Origin: Bacillus mojavensis RO-H-1 = KCTC 3706
Lineage (GTDB): Bacteria; Bacillota; Bacilli; Bacillales; Bacillaceae
Length of the DNA: 64,000 nucleotides
Direction of reading: 5' to 3'
Assembly (NCBI RefSeq): GCF_000245335.1
Contig: NZ_JH600305.1
Span: forward strand, 264,550-328,549
Under the pieces are notes generated by a model, which did not search any database, was not told the origin of the DNA, and saw only the letters and a program-made list of their open reading frames with translations. Made by a program: the position numbers and the translations under genes. Positions 30,241-40,543 of this stretch are shown one piece after another (the first letter of the stretch is position 1; each line of letters opens with the position of its first letter).

Positions 30241-31626
30241 TTAACAAACTCCGGCTGCCACGCAAGCTTTCGCTTTTACAAGTGCCTGCTCAACTTGTTT
30301 GAAGCCCGTGCCTCCTGCGCTCATTCTTTTTTCGACCGCATGATAAGGGTCCAAAACAGTATATATATCATCCTCGAAAAGATCGCTCGCCTTCTGAAAA
30401 TCGTCAAACGGCATGTCACTTAAATAGATTCCTTTTTCGATGCATGTGTACACAAGCTTTCCGACCACTTCGTGCGCTTCTCTGAATGGCATTCCTTTCT
30501 TCGCTAAATAATCAGCCAGTTCGGTCGCATTTGAAAAGTCTTGTTTTGTCGCTTGCTTCATGACGTCTTTGTTAACAGTCATTGTTTGAATCATACCTGT
30601 GAAGATTTGCAGGCTGCCTTCGACCGTTTTCACCGTGTCAAACATGCCTTCTTTGTCTTCCTGCAGGTCTTTGTTATAAGCGAGCGGAAGGCCTTTCATG
30701 ATCGTAAACAGCCCCATCATGTCACCGTATACGCGCCCCGTTTTGCCCCGAATCAGCTCAGCCATATCCGGGTTTTTCTTCTGCGGCATCATGCTGCTTC
30801 CTGTTGCATACGTATCGTCTAGCTCGATGAATTTAAACTCCTGGGAGCACCACAGAATGATTTCTTCAGAGAAACGGGAAAGGTGCATCATCAGCATGCT
30901 GCTGTTGCTTAAAAATTCCAAAATGAAATCTCTGTCGCTGACGCCGTCGAGGCTGTTTTCATAAATGGAATCAAAGCCGAGCAGCTCTGCTGAATACTCA
31001 CGATCGATCGGGAAGGTGGTACCCGCGAGCGCTCCGCAGCCGAGCGGAGATTTGTTAATCCGCTTCATTGAATCCTGAAAACGTTCCTTGTCGCGCTCCA
31101 GCATCCAGAAATACGCAAGCAGATGGTGAGCGAATGAAATCGGCTGGGCGCGCTGAAGATGAGTGTAGCCCGGCAGAATGGTTTCAACATTTGCTTCTGC
31201 TTTATCAATGAGCGCGCCTTGGAATGCCTCTATCAGCTCGATAATGTGGGCGACATGGTTTTTCAGGTACAAATGCATGTCAGTTGCCACCTGGTCATTC
31301 CGGCTTCTTCCGGTATGCAGCTTGCCGCCGAGAGGGCCGATTTCGTCAATGAGCATTTTCTCAATGTTTAAATGAATATCTTCATAATCAACTGAGAACT
31401 CTAATGCCCCGTCTTCTGCTTTTTGCAAAAGGGTTTTCAGTCCCTCACGGATTTTCATCTCTTCTTCTTCTGTCAGGATACCGCATTTTTTCAGCATGGC
31501 AGCATGTGCGAGAGACCCTGTAATGTCTTCAGTGACTAAATGTTGGTCAAATGATATGGACGCGCCGAATTCGTCGACCCATTTTTCAGGTGTTTTTTGG
31601 AATCGGCCTCCCCAAAGCTTCTTCAT
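30241..31626 (-). CDS. argH: Argininosuccinate lyase
   Basis: 461-residue fumarase/aspartase-superfamily enzyme splitting argininosuccinate to arginine and fumarate. It starts [10 protein letters not shown] and has the signature [12 protein letters not shown], with THLQRAQP containing a catalytic His. Its ATG overlaps the argG stop by 4 bp, so both last steps of arginine synthesis are translationally coupled. Confidence 0.97.
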   Translation of the reverse strand: MKKLWGGRFQKTPEKWVDEFGASISFDQHLVTEDITGSLAHAAMLKKCGILTEEEEMKIREGLKTLLQKAEDGALEFSVDYEDIHLNIEKMLIDEIGPLGGKLHTGRSRNDQVATDMHLYLKNHVAHIIELIEAFQGALIDKAEANVETILPGYTHLQRAQPISFAHHLLAYFWMLERDKERFQDSMKRINKSPLGCGALAGTTFPIDREYSAELLGFDSIYENSLDGVSDRDFILEFLSNSSMLMMHLSRFSEEIILWCSQEFKFIELDDTYATGSSMMPQKKNPDMAELIRGKTGRVYGDMMGLFTIMKGLPLAYNKDLQEDKEGMFDTVKTVEGSLQIFTGMIQTMTVNKDVMKQATKQDFSNATELADYLAKKGMPFREAHEVVGKLVYTCIEKGIYLSDMPFDDFQKASDLFEDDIYTVLDPYHAVEKRMSAGGTGFKQVEQALVKAKACVAAGVC

Positions 31627-32834
31627 GCTTTAATCTGCTCCTTCTTTTTCACGATGCTGTTCACTTTTGTCGGAAGTCCCCAGAGCTCGATAAATCCGAT
31701 TGCCGCATGGTGGTCAAACGCATCGTCTTTTGTATAAGTTGCAAGTTTTTCATCATATAGAGAGTATTCTGATTTACGCCCCTCTACAATGGCATGGCCT
31801 TTAAACAGCTTCACGCGAACGATGCCTGTAACGTGTTTTTGCGTTTCTTTTAAGAAAGCGTGCAGCGCGTCTTTTAAAGGCGAGAACCATAAGCCGTTGT
31901 AAATGATTTCTGACAGCTTTTGTTCGATGGCCGGTTTAAAGTGCGCGACCTCTTTCACTAATGTCAAATCTTCCAGTTCCTTGTGTGCTTTGATAAGTGT
32001 TATCGCACCCGGGCATTCGTATACTTCACGGGATTTAATGCCGACAAGGCGGTTTTCCACGTGATCGATACGTCCGACACCATGCGCACCTGCAATTTCG
32101 TTCAGTTTTAAAATTAATTCAGAAAGGGAGTAAGAGACGCCGTCGATGGATACAGGCACACCTTGTTCAAATGCGATTTCAATGACTTCCGGAGTATCCG
32201 GTGTTTTTTCCAGCGGCGCTGTAAGGTCGTATGCTCCTTCTGGCGGAGCGGCCCACGGATCTTCTAAAATGCCGCACTCATTTGCGCGTCCCCAAAGATT
32301 TTGGTCAATGGAATACGGGCTGTCAAGATTGATCGGAATCGGAATGCCGCGGCTTGCCGCATATTCGATTTCTTCTTCACGAGACCATTGCCATTCCCGA
32401 ACTGGGGCGATGACTTCAAGGTCAGGATTCAAAGATTTAATTGATACCTCAAAACGCACCTGGTCATTTCCTTTTCCTGTGCATCCGTGCGCAATCGCCT
32501 GGGCCTCTTCTTTTTCTGCGATCTCGACTAATTTTTTTGCAATAAGCGGACGAGACAATGCGGACACGAGCGGATATTTTCCTTCATACATCGTGTGAGC
32601 CTGCAAAGATAACAGCGCGTAATCCTGGGCGAATTCTTCTTTTGCATCAATCACGTAAGAATTTGTTGCGCCGACTTCCAACGCTTTTTGCTGAACAAAC
32701 GCCAAATCCTTGCCTTCGCCGACGTCCAGGCAGCAGGCGATAACATTATACCCTTGCTCTTGGAGCCATTTTATCGCGACGGAAGTATCGAGACCCCCTG
32801 AGTATGCTAATACGACTTTTTTCTGTTCTGCCAT
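31623..32834 (-). CDS. argG: Argininosuccinate synthase
   Basis: 403-residue enzyme joining citrulline and aspartate with ATP. It has the N-type ATP pyrophosphatase loop [11 protein letters not shown] at the N-terminus, [14 protein letters not shown], and the [12 protein letters not shown] segment. Two adjacent ATG codons (32837, 32834) follow GAGGAG; I use the second, giving the usual length, but either is possible. The upstream region has two ARG-box-like sequences, suggesting control by the arginine repressor AhrC. Confidence 0.96.
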   Translation of the reverse strand: MAEQKKVVLAYSGGLDTSVAIKWLQEQGYNVIACCLDVGEGKDLAFVQQKALEVGATNSYVIDAKEEFAQDYALLSLQAHTMYEGKYPLVSALSRPLIAKKLVEIAEKEEAQAIAHGCTGKGNDQVRFEVSIKSLNPDLEVIAPVREWQWSREEEIEYAASRGIPIPINLDSPYSIDQNLWGRANECGILEDPWAAPPEGAYDLTAPLEKTPDTPEVIEIAFEQGVPVSIDGVSYSLSELILKLNEIAGAHGVGRIDHVENRLVGIKSREVYECPGAITLIKAHKELEDLTLVKEVAHFKPAIEQKLSEIIYNGLWFSPLKDALHAFLKETQKHVTGIVRVKLFKGHAIVEGRKSEYSLYDEKLATYTKDDAFDHHAAIGFIELWGLPTKVNSIVKKKEQIKA

Positions 32835-32865
32835 CATAAAAATCTCCTCTCAACCCTGTTTCTTT

Positions 32866-32899
32866 TGTATAAAAATAAATTATATTTAATAAAAATACA
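32866..32899. promoter_or_regulatory. Possible AhrC (ARG box) operators before argG
   Basis: TGTATAAAAATAAA (plus, 32866-32879) and TGTATTTTTATTAA (minus, 32899-32886) resemble ARG boxes (TGAATWWWWATTCA type). The pair is 20 bp apart and AT-rich by nature, so chance matches are possible; the position before argGH supports them. Confidence 0.5.
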
Positions 32900-32952
32900 T
32901 TTTGTATGTATACACTTTAACAAGTAAGCTCCTTTTTTTCAAGCCTTTTATT

Positions 32953-32987
32953 AAAAAAACTTCACCCATTTTTCAGGTGAAGTTTCG
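32953..32987 (-). terminator. Terminator after moaB
   Basis: AACTTCACC / GGTGAAGTT stem with a run of seven T in the minus direction. Confidence 0.85.
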
Positions 32988-33001
32988 TAGTATTTATTCA
33001 T

Positions 33002-33514
33002 TTACTTGTCTTTTCTGATTTCTCTGACCACATGGGCGAGCTCCGGAATAATCAGCTTATTCATCGCCAGCTTTACCGCACCGCTGGAGCCTGGCGTTGA
33101 AAAAATGGCTGTGTGTTGGATAACGCCGGCAGTGGCTCTCGACATGATTGCACTGGAGCCGATGTCTTCTGTATAACTGAGCATCCTGAATATTTCTCCA
33201 AAGCCGGGCAGCTCTTTCGAAAACAGCGGCGTAATGGCTTCAATGGTGACGTCCCGATTTGCTATGCCTGTCCCTCCGTTTAAGAGAACCGCGTCTGTTT
33301 GCTCATCCATGCATCCCGCTAAGACAGCCCGCTGCAGGGCATCCTTTTCGTCTTTTACAATTTCATATGCAGCAATCTGATGGCCAGCTTCTTCTAAAAA
33401 TGAGATCATCAGCCTGCCGCTTTTATCCGTTTCTTCCGTTCTCGTATCACTGACCGTAATCACTTTGCACCGGACAATACCGGGTGCCTCTTGTTTATGC
33501 TCTTGAACACTCAT
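33002..33514 (-). CDS. moaB: Molybdenum cofactor synthesis protein MoaB
   Basis: 170-residue MoCF/MogA-like protein, which adenylylates molybdopterin in the related MogA. Motifs are the N-terminal VITVSDTRTEETDKSG, LNGGTGIANRDVT, and ATAGVIQHTAIFSTPGS. Monocistronic, between the moaB and ackA terminators; the other moa/moe genes are not in this window. Confidence 0.93.
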   Translation of the reverse strand: MSVQEHKQEAPGIVRCKVITVSDTRTEETDKSGRLMISFLEEAGHQIAAYEIVKDEKDALQRAVLAGCMDEQTDAVLLNGGTGIANRDVTIEAITPLFSKELPGFGEIFRMLSYTEDIGSSAIMSRATAGVIQHTAIFSTPGSSGAVKLAMNKLIIPELAHVVREIRKDK

Positions 33515-33558
33515 TGGCTCACCTCTTTGTATTTTTGTCTACCTTTATCATGCTTCAA

Positions 33559-33592
33559 CAAAAAAGCACATTCAAGAGAATGTGCTTTTTTG
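33559..33592 (-). terminator. Terminator after ackA
   Basis: AAAAGCACATTC / GAATGTGCTTTT stem with T-run; symmetrical flanks could let it work in both directions. Confidence 0.85.
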
Positions 33593-33594
33593 CA

Positions 33595-34782
33595 TTATTT
33601 AGCTAAACGAACAACGTCGCGTGCAATCATGACTTCTTCATCAGTCGGAATGATCATAACTTTTACTGGAGAATGAGGGTAGCTGATGAACGCTTCCTCA
33701 CCGCGTACGTTATTAAGCGCAGGATCCCAGTATACGCCCATAAATTCCAGACCGCGAAGAACGCGTTCTCTGACTTCTACGCTGTTTTCACCGATACCGG
33801 CAGTAAAGATGATCGCATCAACACCGCTCATTCTGGCAGCGTAAGAACCGATGTATTTGTGGATACGGCTCGCGAAGACTTCAAGCGCAGTTTCCGCGCG
33901 CTCATTACCTTGTTTCGTTGCTTCAACGATGTCACGAAGATCGCTTGAGAAACCGGAGATGCCAAGCAGTCCGCTTTTTTTGTTTAATGTATTCAGTACT
34001 TCGTCAGCGGTTTGGCCCGTTTTCTCCATAATGTATGGGATCAGGGCAGGGTCGATGTTTCCAGAGCGTGTACCCATTGCCACACCCGCAAGCGGCGTGA
34101 AGCCCATAGATGTATCAATTGATTTTCCGCCTTCAACAGCCGCAATACTTGCACCGTTGCCAAGGTGGCAGGAAATCAGGCGTAAATCTTTTAACGGACG
34201 GCCGAGAAGCTCTGCCGCACGCTCCGTCACATATTTATGTGAAGTGCCGTGGAAGCCGTATTTACGGATACCGAATTTTTCATAGTATTCGTATGGCAGG
34301 CTGTACAGGTAAGACTGTTCAGGCATTGTTTGGTGGAATGCCGTATCAAAAACAGCAACCGCAGGAACATTTGGAAGCACTTCTTTGAAGGCTTTAATTC
34401 CAACGATATTTGCCGGGTTGTGCAGCGGCGCCAATTCAGAAATATCTTCGATCTCCTGAATTGTTTCGTCCGTTAATAAAACGGAATCGCTGAATTTTTC
34501 TCCGCCGTGTACCACGCGGTGTCCAATTCCGTCAATTTCATTTAAATCTTTGATAATGCCGAATTCTGTCAGCTTATTCAGCAGCATTTTAACCGCTACC
34601 GCATGATCAGGTATATCAGTTACTTCTGTATTTTTTTCGCCGTTTACAGAAATTGTGAACACACTGTCGGCGATACCGATTCGTTCAACTAAGCCCTTCG
34701 TTAAAACTTTTTCTGAAGGCATTTCGAAAAGCTGAAATTTCAAAGACGAGCTTCCTGCGTTAATTGCAATAATTTTGGACAT
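33595..34782 (-). CDS. ackA: Acetate kinase
   Basis: 395-residue ASKHA enzyme converting acetyl phosphate and ADP to acetate and ATP in overflow metabolism. Motifs: [16 protein letters not shown] (ATP phosphate binding), [12 protein letters not shown] (catalytic Asp), [13 protein letters not shown] and FTAGIGENS. Expressed from its own promoter with cre and CodY-like sites upstream, positions known for activation of ackA by CcpA and CodY. Confidence 0.97.
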   Translation of the reverse strand: MSKIIAINAGSSSLKFQLFEMPSEKVLTKGLVERIGIADSVFTISVNGEKNTEVTDIPDHAVAVKMLLNKLTEFGIIKDLNEIDGIGHRVVHGGEKFSDSVLLTDETIQEIEDISELAPLHNPANIVGIKAFKEVLPNVPAVAVFDTAFHQTMPEQSYLYSLPYEYYEKFGIRKYGFHGTSHKYVTERAAELLGRPLKDLRLISCHLGNGASIAAVEGGKSIDTSMGFTPLAGVAMGTRSGNIDPALIPYIMEKTGQTADEVLNTLNKKSGLLGISGFSSDLRDIVEATKQGNERAETALEVFASRIHKYIGSYAARMSGVDAIIFTAGIGENSVEVRERVLRGLEFMGVYWDPALNNVRGEEAFISYPHSPVKVMIIPTDEEVMIARDVVRLAK

Positions 34783-34885
34783 GATTGACGCTCCTTTTTA
34801 CTCTGTATCAACATCTTCGTTTTTCGTACTTTTTTCCCGGTGAAATCATCAATTTCTCCCGAAAAATATCTGACTTTTCCATTTA

Positions 34886-34914
34886 AACATTGTCATGTCG
34901 GCTTTTCAAGTCAA
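34886..34914 (-). promoter_or_regulatory. Promoter of ackA
   Basis: Minus-strand TTGACT (34914-34909) followed after 16-17 bp by CAATGT/AATGTT (34892-34886). The poor -10 box fits a promoter needing activation. Confidence 0.6.
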
Positions 34915-34923
34915 CTTGTGTAT

Positions 34924-34937
34924 TGATAACGCTTACA
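34924..34937 (-). promoter_or_regulatory. cre site upstream of ackA
   Basis: Minus-strand TGTAAGCGTTATCA matches the CcpA consensus TGWAANCGNTNWCA in full. It lies just upstream of the -35 box, the placement known for CcpA activation. Confidence 0.88.
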
Positions 34938-34949
34938 AAAAGAAGTCGT

Positions 34950-34964
34950 TATTTTCAGACACAT
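34950..34964. promoter_or_regulatory. CodY-like box upstream of ackA
   Basis: TATTTTCAGACACAT matches the CodY consensus AATTTTCWGAAAATT at 11 of 15 positions, directly upstream of the cre. CodY activation of ackA from such a site is known in B. subtilis. Confidence 0.5.
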
Positions 34965-35073
34965 TACCTATGCGCTAAACATTGATTAACGCTTTCATCC
35001 TGCAGTTTCTCCTTTCGTATTTTGTGTGTTGAAACCTTATTCAATTCGTCTATCTTTCCCCTGATGTTCATAC

Positions 35074-35117
35074 AAAAAACAGCTTAAGCTTCCTCAGACC
35101 GGAGCTCAAACTGTTTT
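35074..35117 (-). terminator. Terminator after ytxK
   Basis: AACAGTTTGAGCT pairs with AGCTTAAGCTGTT, followed by six T in the minus direction. Confidence 0.75.
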
Positions 35118-35124
35118 CATTTTT

Positions 35125-36110
35125 CTATTTTTCCTTTGTAAACCACGCATCTATTTGTGCCATCATGTCGAGCATCGCCTTCTGGTTGGAGAAGGACGGC
35201 AGATTCGCAAGCAGAATTTGGTTCGGCGCTTTCGTCTCTTCACCTGTTTTCTGAAGCACAAGAATACTTTTGGCATGGGCTTCGTCTTTAAAAATCGATT
35301 TTGGCAGCTGCAATAGTGCATTAATATGAACCTTGTCCTTGAAAACTGCTTCAGCTTGTCGCTTTGAGAGCTTTCAAACAAATGATTCGGGATCATAAAG
35401 AACAGGTAGCCGCCGGGTTTTGTATGCTTGACGCTTTGCTCAATAAACAAATGATGAGCGAAGGAATGGCCTTCATCCGCTTTCAGTTCAAAGGCTTTTG
35501 CCCCCTCGTCATTCGGATAATAGCCAACCGGCAGATCGCATATCACTGTGTCAACCGGATCGATAAACAGCGGCTCGAGGCTGTCCTGATGGAACAGTTC
35601 CAGCTCTTTTTTCAGAAGGTTCGCCTGGTCATAGGCAATTTTCAAAAGCACGTCATCTATTTCTACGCCATAGCTTTTCGCCGTATTCTCTGACAGCTGG
35701 TTTAACACGGTGAACAGAAGATTTCCCGTTCCAACAGCCGGATCAAGAAGTGTTACATCCTTTTTCCCTGCCATAAACTTATTTACCAAGTAACTGATAA
35801 ACAGTCCGATAGTGTCCGGCGTCATTTGTCTGTTTGGATGGGATATATCCTTTAATCCCTTTAAGACGGCAAGCTGGAATGCTTTTCGCACCCACTCGTG
35901 TTCATATGTGTCAAATTTGGCTTTTTCAAGCAGTGCTTTAAGCTTTTCAGCCTTCTCATTCGGCAGCTTCAGCTGATCCGTTTTTTGAAGAAAATACATT
36001 TCTCCCGCTTCGGCAAGCGCTTCTATATATGAAATCTGCAATTCATTTTTTATGATAATCGCTGCATCATCCAGCAGCTCGTATACCGCACCTACATGAT
36101 CGTTTTGCAT
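35125..36110 (-). pseudogene. ytxK: DNA-methyltransferase-like protein YtxK, frameshifted as sequenced
   Basis: Class I SAM-dependent methyltransferase fold resembling N6-adenine methylases of type I restriction systems. It has LLDPAVGTGNLLFTV (SAM-binding motif I), while the catalytic NPPY position reads CDLPVGYYP. No specificity or endonuclease subunit is nearby; the true role is unknown. The ATG at 36110 follows AAGGAGGAA. At about 35347 the frame changes, and the C-terminus (LLQLPKSIFKDEAHAKS...) continues in another frame to 35125. One extra base restores 328 residues, the expected length. Confidence 0.85.
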
Positions 36111-36131
36111 AATGTGTTCCTCCTTGCCATG

Positions 36132-36165
36132 AAAAAAGCTCCGGCGGCAGCCTGGAGCTTTTTTC
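36132..36165. terminator. Terminator between tpx and ytxK
   Basis: AAAAAGCTCC / GGAGCTTTTTT stem. It ends most tpx transcripts just before the ytxK ribosome binding site. Confidence 0.8.
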
Positions 36166-36171
36166 ACCTGC

Positions 36172-36675
36172 TTACTTCAATAATGCCTTGGCAGCCTCAA
36201 TCGGCTCTTCATAATTCGGGTGGTTCGTTGCTTCGCTTACATATTCAGCGTAAACGACTTTTCCGTTCTCATCAAGCACAAATACGGAACGCGCAAGCAG
36301 ACGAAGTTCTTTTATATATACACCGAACGCTTCGCCAAATGACATGTCTTTGTGGTCTGACAGAGTTTCCACTTTGTCAATTCCGTTTGCTCCGCACCAG
36401 CGCGCCTGTGCAAATGGAAGATCCGCACTGATTGTATAAACGTTAACATCTCCAAGCTTTGCAGCCTCTTCGTTAAAGCGGCGGGTTTGCGCATCGCAAA
36501 CGCCTGTGTCAATTGAAGGGATAACAGAAATAATCGTTACTTTTCCTTTCATGTCAGCTAACGATTTTTCTTCAAGGCTGTTAGTCAGCACTGTGAAATC
36601 AGGGGCTTGATCTCCTACTTTCACTTCTTGTCCGACAAGCGTAACCGGACCGCCTTTGAATGTAATTTCAGCCAT
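36172..36675 (-). CDS. tpx: Thiol peroxidase
   Basis: 167-residue atypical 2-Cys peroxiredoxin that reduces peroxides with thioredoxin. The peroxidatic Cys is residue 60 in [10 protein letters not shown], and the resolving Cys is residue 94 in ARWCGANG. The ATG at 36675 follows AAGGGAGGAATT. The upstream promoter suits control by general or thiol stress regulators such as Spx in B. subtilis, which cannot be shown from sequence alone. Confidence 0.96.
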   Translation of the reverse strand: MAEITFKGGPVTLVGQEVKVGDQAPDFTVLTNSLEEKSLADMKGKVTIISVIPSIDTGVCDAQTRRFNEEAAKLGDVNVYTISADLPFAQARWCGANGIDKVETLSDHKDMSFGEAFGVYIKELRLLARSVFVLDENGKVVYAEYVSEATNHPNYEEPIEAAKALLK

Positions 36676-36706
36676 TATAATTCCTCCCTTTTGTATGTAT
36701 GTCTCT

Positions 36707-36735
36707 ATCATAGTAAAGTTTCTTGCAAACTGCAA
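36707..36735 (-). promoter_or_regulatory. Promoter of tpx
   Basis: Minus-strand TTGCAG (36735-36730), 17-bp spacer, TATGAT (36712-36707), leader about 25 nt. Confidence 0.65.
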
Positions 36736-36745
36736 AGTATATGCC

Positions 36746-36779
36746 AAAAAAAAGTTAACTGCGGCCGCCGCAGTTAACC
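36746..36779 (-). terminator. Terminator after ytfJ
   Basis: Near-perfect palindrome GTTAACTGCGGC / GCCGCAGTTAAC followed by eight T in the minus direction. Confidence 0.9.
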
Positions 36780-36784
36780 CTTCT

Positions 36785-37234
36785 TTAATAATTCATATTG
36801 TTCATTTGATTTTGGCCTTGGTTTTGATTCTTGTTATTTTTCTTAAACATTTGCTGTATGCGCTCCAGTGTTTGAGGGGCTGCGTCCAGAATTTTCTCAA
36901 TCAAATGAGTATTTTCATCTAAATGAAGCATTCTGATGCCAGTCGAACCGACAATTAAAAACGCGATCGGCGTAATAGACACACCGCCCCCGCTTCCGCC
37001 TCCGAAGGGTAGTTTCTGCTCTCTTGTTTCATCGTCTTCCGATTTTTTCACAGCCGGTTTGCCGCCAAACTCACTGCCGCCTGCGGCGAATCCGAATCCA
37101 ACTTTAGAAACGGTTAAAATCACGCTTCCATCCGGTGTTTCAACCGGATCTCCGATGATTGTGTTAACATCAATCATTTCCTTCAGGTTTTCCATTGCTG
37201 TTTTCATTAAACCTTGGATGGGATGGTCTGCCAT
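36785..37234 (-). CDS. ytfJ: Sporulation protein YtfJ (GerW family)
   Basis: 149-residue protein starting [22 protein letters not shown], with [15 protein letters not shown] and a [15 protein letters not shown] segment. The C-terminal tail is Asn/Gln-rich ([19 protein letters not shown]). The GerW/YtfJ family is conserved in spore formers and others, and in B. subtilis the gene is forespore-expressed. It follows ytfI by 13 bp as an operon. Biochemical role unknown. Confidence 0.88.
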   Translation of the reverse strand: MADHPIQGLMKTAMENLKEMIDVNTIIGDPVETPDGSVILTVSKVGFGFAAGGSEFGGKPAVKKSEDDETREQKLPFGGGSGGGVSITPIAFLIVGSTGIRMLHLDENTHLIEKILDAAPQTLERIQQMFKKNNKNQNQGQNQMNNMNY

Positions 37235-37247
37235 ATACGCTTCCTCC

Positions 37248-37937
37248 TTAAACTGATGAATCTTTCTTTGAAGTCATTCGAGCTGACGGATTCTTCTTTA
37301 ATACAGAAAGCTCCCGTCCGTACTTAACGAATTTGAAAGCTGCAAGCATAGCATGTCCAAAGCGAAAAAAGAATATACACTGAAAATGGGTCTTGGAAAC
37401 AGGGACTTGAAACGATGGAATCACGTCATAAACAGGCTTATTCACAAAGTCTAAATGGTCATGAAGCATAGCTGCAATACCGCCTTTGACTCCCCATACG
37501 GCACCTGTTAACACACCTGTCACCGCGGCGTCATGAACCCCGACGACTGTGACCCATTCGAGTTTTGTGATATGCAAATGCGCCATAAAAGAAGCGCTGA
37601 TTTTTTTTAACTTAGTGACATGATGCAGAAACATTTCAATTTTATTGATGCTCTGCTGCACATCATCAAACGTGATTTTTTTCTTACTGCTGCTTTTTTT
37701 CACTTTCGATTTTGTGTTCTGTCTGATATCGACTGTTCCGTCATCTTTGTTCACCTTAATCGCCGGAATTGTTTTTTTAATCCGAACCAGGCCAAACAGC
37801 GCAGTAATTTTCAAGGTCAGTTTGTCATTATCATCAGCATGAAGATACTCCGCGGCAACATAAATTTTCATTCTGAGAAGCAGCACGATACCTATAAGAA
37901 TAAGAATGGCTGACAGCACATATACCATATTCTTCAC
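37248..37937 (-). CDS. ytfI: DUF2953 protein YtfI
   Basis: 229 residues with an N-terminal membrane anchor (about 4-22, [18 protein letters not shown]), a Lys-rich stretch (about 75-90), and a DUF2953 domain in the second half. In operon with ytfJ; the pairing of a DUF2953 protein and a GerW protein is recurrent in Firmicutes, so a shared sporulation role is likely (inference). Function unknown. Confidence 0.82.
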   Translation of the reverse strand: MKNMVYVLSAILILIGIVLLLRMKIYVAAEYLHADDNDKLTLKITALFGLVRIKKTIPAIKVNKDDGTVDIRQNTKSKVKKSSSKKKITFDDVQQSINKIEMFLHHVTKLKKISASFMAHLHITKLEWVTVVGVHDAAVTGVLTGAVWGVKGGIAAMLHDHLDFVNKPVYDVIPSFQVPVSKTHFQCIFFFRFGHAMLAAFKFVKYGRELSVLKKNPSARMTSKKDSSV

Positions 37938-37969
37938 TTCCTCTAGGAAGCATTATCGCCCATTCAGCA

Positions 37970-38000
37970 AAAAATAAACCCGGACGGGGTCCGGGTTTAT
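37970..38000 (-). terminator. Terminator after yteJ
   Basis: ATAAACCCGGAC / GTCCGGGTTTAT stem with T-rich flank, between yteJ and ytfI. Confidence 0.8.
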
Positions 38001-38003
38001 CTG

Positions 38004-38498
38004 TTATTTACGATATAATTTTTCGTGCACCACAGTTGTATCAGCAATATAATCGTGAATCCCCTGTTTTTTAGGAGAAAAAGCGATGACGATATACAAG
38101 ATCCAAATTTTATCAATATACCGCCCGACCACTTCACGGAAAATCACAGTGCTCCATGTCAGCTTATGCCCCTGCTTGACAGAAATTACTTTGAGGCCGA
38201 ACACCATTTTTCCGAGCGTTTGCCTGAAGTATTTGGTCATCAGCGTAAAATATGCCAGATAAACGAAAAGCGTTGTAATACTGTAGGCTGAGATGGTAAA
38301 CATGCCGGATGTTTTCGGCAGATCCAGTAAAGTAAAGATGGGAGAAACGATTAAATGGTTTAATCCCCACACAACGAGCCAATCAAGCAGGAAAGCCCAA
38401 AAACGGACCCAAAAGCCCGCATATGCGTGTGTGAGCTGTTCCGCTTGATCCGGGCCTGCAATGTCGCTGCGCTCTAACTCTTCATATGTCGCATCCAT
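38004..38498 (-). CDS. yteJ: RDD-family membrane protein YteJ
   Basis: 164-residue membrane protein with an RDD-like domain. The first helix has the variant FWVRFWAFLLDWLVVW and two more helices follow. In B. subtilis sppA and yteJ share a sigma-W transcript, and YteJ modulates SppA activity. The gene follows sppA by 12 bp, in agreement. Confidence 0.87.
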   Translation of the reverse strand: MDATYEELERSDIAGPDQAEQLTHAYAGFWVRFWAFLLDWLVVWGLNHLIVSPIFTLLDLPKTSGMFTISAYSITTLFVYLAYFTLMTKYFRQTLGKMVFGLKVISVKQGHKLTWSTVIFREVVGRYIDKIWILYIVIAFSPKKQGIHDYIADTTVVHEKLYRK

Positions 38499-38510
38499 TA
38501 TTGATCCCTC

Positions 38511-39518
38511 CTACTTCGCATAGAGATACATCATTCTCGGCGAACCGGATTGTGAAAGAACTTCTCTCATATTCAGAAAATCAATTTCACTTTTAAACAT
38601 CTTGTTCGCTCCCATGGAAAACAGAGAGCCTAATCCGAAGCTTTCCTCGTAAGAGACGACAGAAGCGTTTTTCAAGTTTTTATGGTCCTTTTTCATGGCC
38701 GCAATTGTATCATCATAAAATCCAAGTTCATCCACAAGGTTCAGTTTTTTCGCCTGCCGCCCGTCATACACGCGTCCGTCCGCAATTTTCTTTACCTGTG
38801 TTTTCGATAGGCCGCGGCCTTCTGAAATGACATCGACAAAGCCTTCATAAGAGTTATCAACCATAGATTGCATGATATTTTTTTCTTCTTTTGTCATCTC
38901 ACGGGAAGGAGACATAATATCCTTGTGAGCCCCGCTTTTAATGGTCTCAAAAGAGATGCCGAGCTTATCAGCCAGCTTTGAGTAATTCACGCTTTCCATG
39001 ATAACCCCAAGAGATCCTGTCAGGGTTTCCGGTGTCGCAAAAATTTTATCCGCAGCTGTTGAGATATAATACCCGCCGGAAGCTGCCATCGATCCCATTG
39101 ACACATAGATTGGTTTTTTTGTTTCTTTTTTTACTTCTTCCAGTTTTTTATGTATTTCGGCACTTTCATACACTCCGCCTCCCGGAGAGTTTACCTTGAG
39201 TACGATCCCTTTAACCGCACCATCTTCTTTTGCCTGCTCAAGGTTTTTCAAGAATGTTCGGTGGTTATACCCTTCTGAACCGAGCAGACTGCTTGAATCA
39301 CCATTATCCTGAATGGTGCCGCTGACCTCCAAAACAGCGATTTTGCTGGAAAGGCTTCCGTTTTCAAGCGTCACTTCCTGGGATTCATCTGTCAGTGACG
39401 TAAGGTCTGTTTGAGCACCCTTAACACTTTCAAAGAAACTCATTGAGATACTGACGATGATGGACACGCCAAAAATTCCAAGGGCGATCACTAATGCGAT
39501 CCATCTTTTTGCATTCAT
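38511..39518 (-). CDS. sppA: Signal peptide peptidase SppA
   Basis: 335-residue membrane-anchored serine peptidase (S49) that degrades leftover signal peptides and provides lantibiotic resistance in B. subtilis. An N-terminal anchor (about 5-25) is followed by a ClpP-like core with VNSPGGG, the nucleophile Ser in [13 protein letters not shown], and the general-base Lys in [11 protein letters not shown] clear sigma-W promoter lies upstream. Confidence 0.95.
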   Translation of the reverse strand: MNAKRWIALVIALGIFGVSIIVSISMSFFESVKGAQTDLTSLTDESQEVTLENGSLSSKIAVLEVSGTIQDNGDSSSLLGSEGYNHRTFLKNLEQAKEDGAVKGIVLKVNSPGGGVYESAEIHKKLEEVKKETKKPIYVSMGSMAASGGYYISTAADKIFATPETLTGSLGVIMESVNYSKLADKLGISFETIKSGAHKDIMSPSREMTKEEKNIMQSMVDNSYEGFVDVISEGRGLSKTQVKKIADGRVYDGRQAKKLNLVDELGFYDDTIAAMKKDHKNLKNASVVSYEESFGLGSLFSMGANKMFKSEIDFLNMREVLSQSGSPRMMYLYAK

Positions 39519-39550
39519 TTTTTCTCCTCCTTTTCCCCAAACTCTCTCAT

Positions 39551-39578
39551 TATACGATTGAAATGAAAAAATGTTTCA
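39551..39578 (-). promoter_or_regulatory. Sigma-W promoter of sppA-yteJ
   Basis: Minus-strand TGAAAC (39578-39573), 16-bp spacer, CGTATA (39556-39551): an exact ECF sigma-W pattern, 33 bp upstream of sppA. Indicates induction by envelope stress. Confidence 0.85.
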
Positions 39579-39702
39579 TTAATGAGAAAGCTCCGGCTTA
39601 ACGGGCTGCCGGCAAACATGGTACACTTATGACCAAAGGTATTTTATCACAAATACTGGATGGCAGAAAAACTTAAATATGACAGCAAAGGGGAAATGGG
39701 AT

Positions 39703-40506
39703 ATGACCGATCATCGCCGTAATGTTTATTTTTTTCACAAACAGGACCAGGAAACAAACAAACAAGTCAGTTCCTTAACACAATTGGCTGAAGAGAACGG
39801 ATTTACTGTTGTCAATCAGCCTTCTGACGCCAATATTATTGCCAGTGTAGGCGGAGACGGTACATTTTTGCAGGCGGTCAGAAAGACGAATTTCCGTGAC
39901 GACTGCTTATACGTCGGCATCACCAAAAAGGGGAAAGCTCATTTATACTGTGATTTTAACAGTGATGAGCATGAAAAAATGGTGGATGCGATGACATTTG
40001 AACAAATTGAGGTCAGAAAATACCCGCTGATTGAAGTGACAGTGGATCACACCAGTCCTTTTCATTGTTTAAACGAAGTTTCCATCCGATCGAGCATTAT
40101 TAAAACCTTTGTGATGGATGTGCTGATTGACGATCTGCACTTCGAAACGTTCAGAGGAGACGGAATGATTATTTCCACGCCTACAGGCAGTACAGCTTAT
40201 AATAAGTCTGTGGCCGGAGCCGTCGTTGATCCGCTGCTTCCCTGCATGCAGGTGACGGAGCTTGCTTCACTGAACAATAATACCTACCGCACTCTAGGCT
40301 CTCCGTTCGTCCTCAGCTCTGAGCGAAAGCTGACGCTTCGTGTGGTGCAAGCCGGAAATGAACACCCGATTATCGGTTTGGACAATGAAGCACTCAGCAC
40401 AAGAAACGTGAAAACGATTGAAATCAAGCTGTCTGATAAAAAAATAAAAACAGTGAAACTAAAGGACAATTCTTTTTGGGAGAAAGTAAAACGGACATTT
40501 TTATAG
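39703..40506 (+). CDS. nadF2: NAD kinase 2
   Basis: 267-residue enzyme (YtdI, PpnKB) that phosphorylates NAD+ to NADP+. Motifs are SVGGDGTFLQAV (GGDG), CLNEVSIRSS (NE/D), and FRGDGMIISTPTGSTAYN. The ATG at 39703 follows AGGGGAAATGG; an ATG 24 bp upstream lacks a site. Bacilli carry two NAD kinases, and this corresponds to the second. Divergent from sppA, convergent with ytcJ. Confidence 0.92.
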   Translation: MTDHRRNVYFFHKQDQETNKQVSSLTQLAEENGFTVVNQPSDANIIASVGGDGTFLQAVRKTNFRDDCLYVGITKKGKAHLYCDFNSDEHEKMVDAMTFEQIEVRKYPLIEVTVDHTSPFHCLNEVSIRSSIIKTFVMDVLIDDLHFETFRGDGMIISTPTGSTAYNKSVAGAVVDPLLPCMQVTELASLNNNTYRTLGSPFVLSSERKLTLRVVQAGNEHPIIGLDNEALSTRNVKTIEIKLSDKKIKTVKLKDNSFWEKVKRTFL

Positions 40507-40512
40507 AAAATG

Positions 40513-40543
40513 AAAAGGACAGGCTATTCCCCTGTCCTTTTTT
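40513..40543. terminator. Bidirectional terminator nadF2/ytcJ
   Basis: AAAAGGACAG / CTGTCCTTTT stem with A-run and T-run between convergent genes. Confidence 0.85.

Larger units (their letters stand above)
34783..35073 (-). other. ackA control region
   Basis: A 340-bp gap between ackA and ytxK. It holds, in minus orientation, the ytxK terminator, a second weak cre-like element (near 34983-34997, TGAAAGCGTTAATCA), a CodY-like box (34950-34964), a strong cre (34924-34937), the promoter (34914-34886) and a leader of about 100 nt. Confidence 0.75.

Noticed and set aside
35125..36110. A restriction-modification system around ytxK
   Set aside because: Only a methylase-like gene is present; no nuclease or specificity subunit is near.
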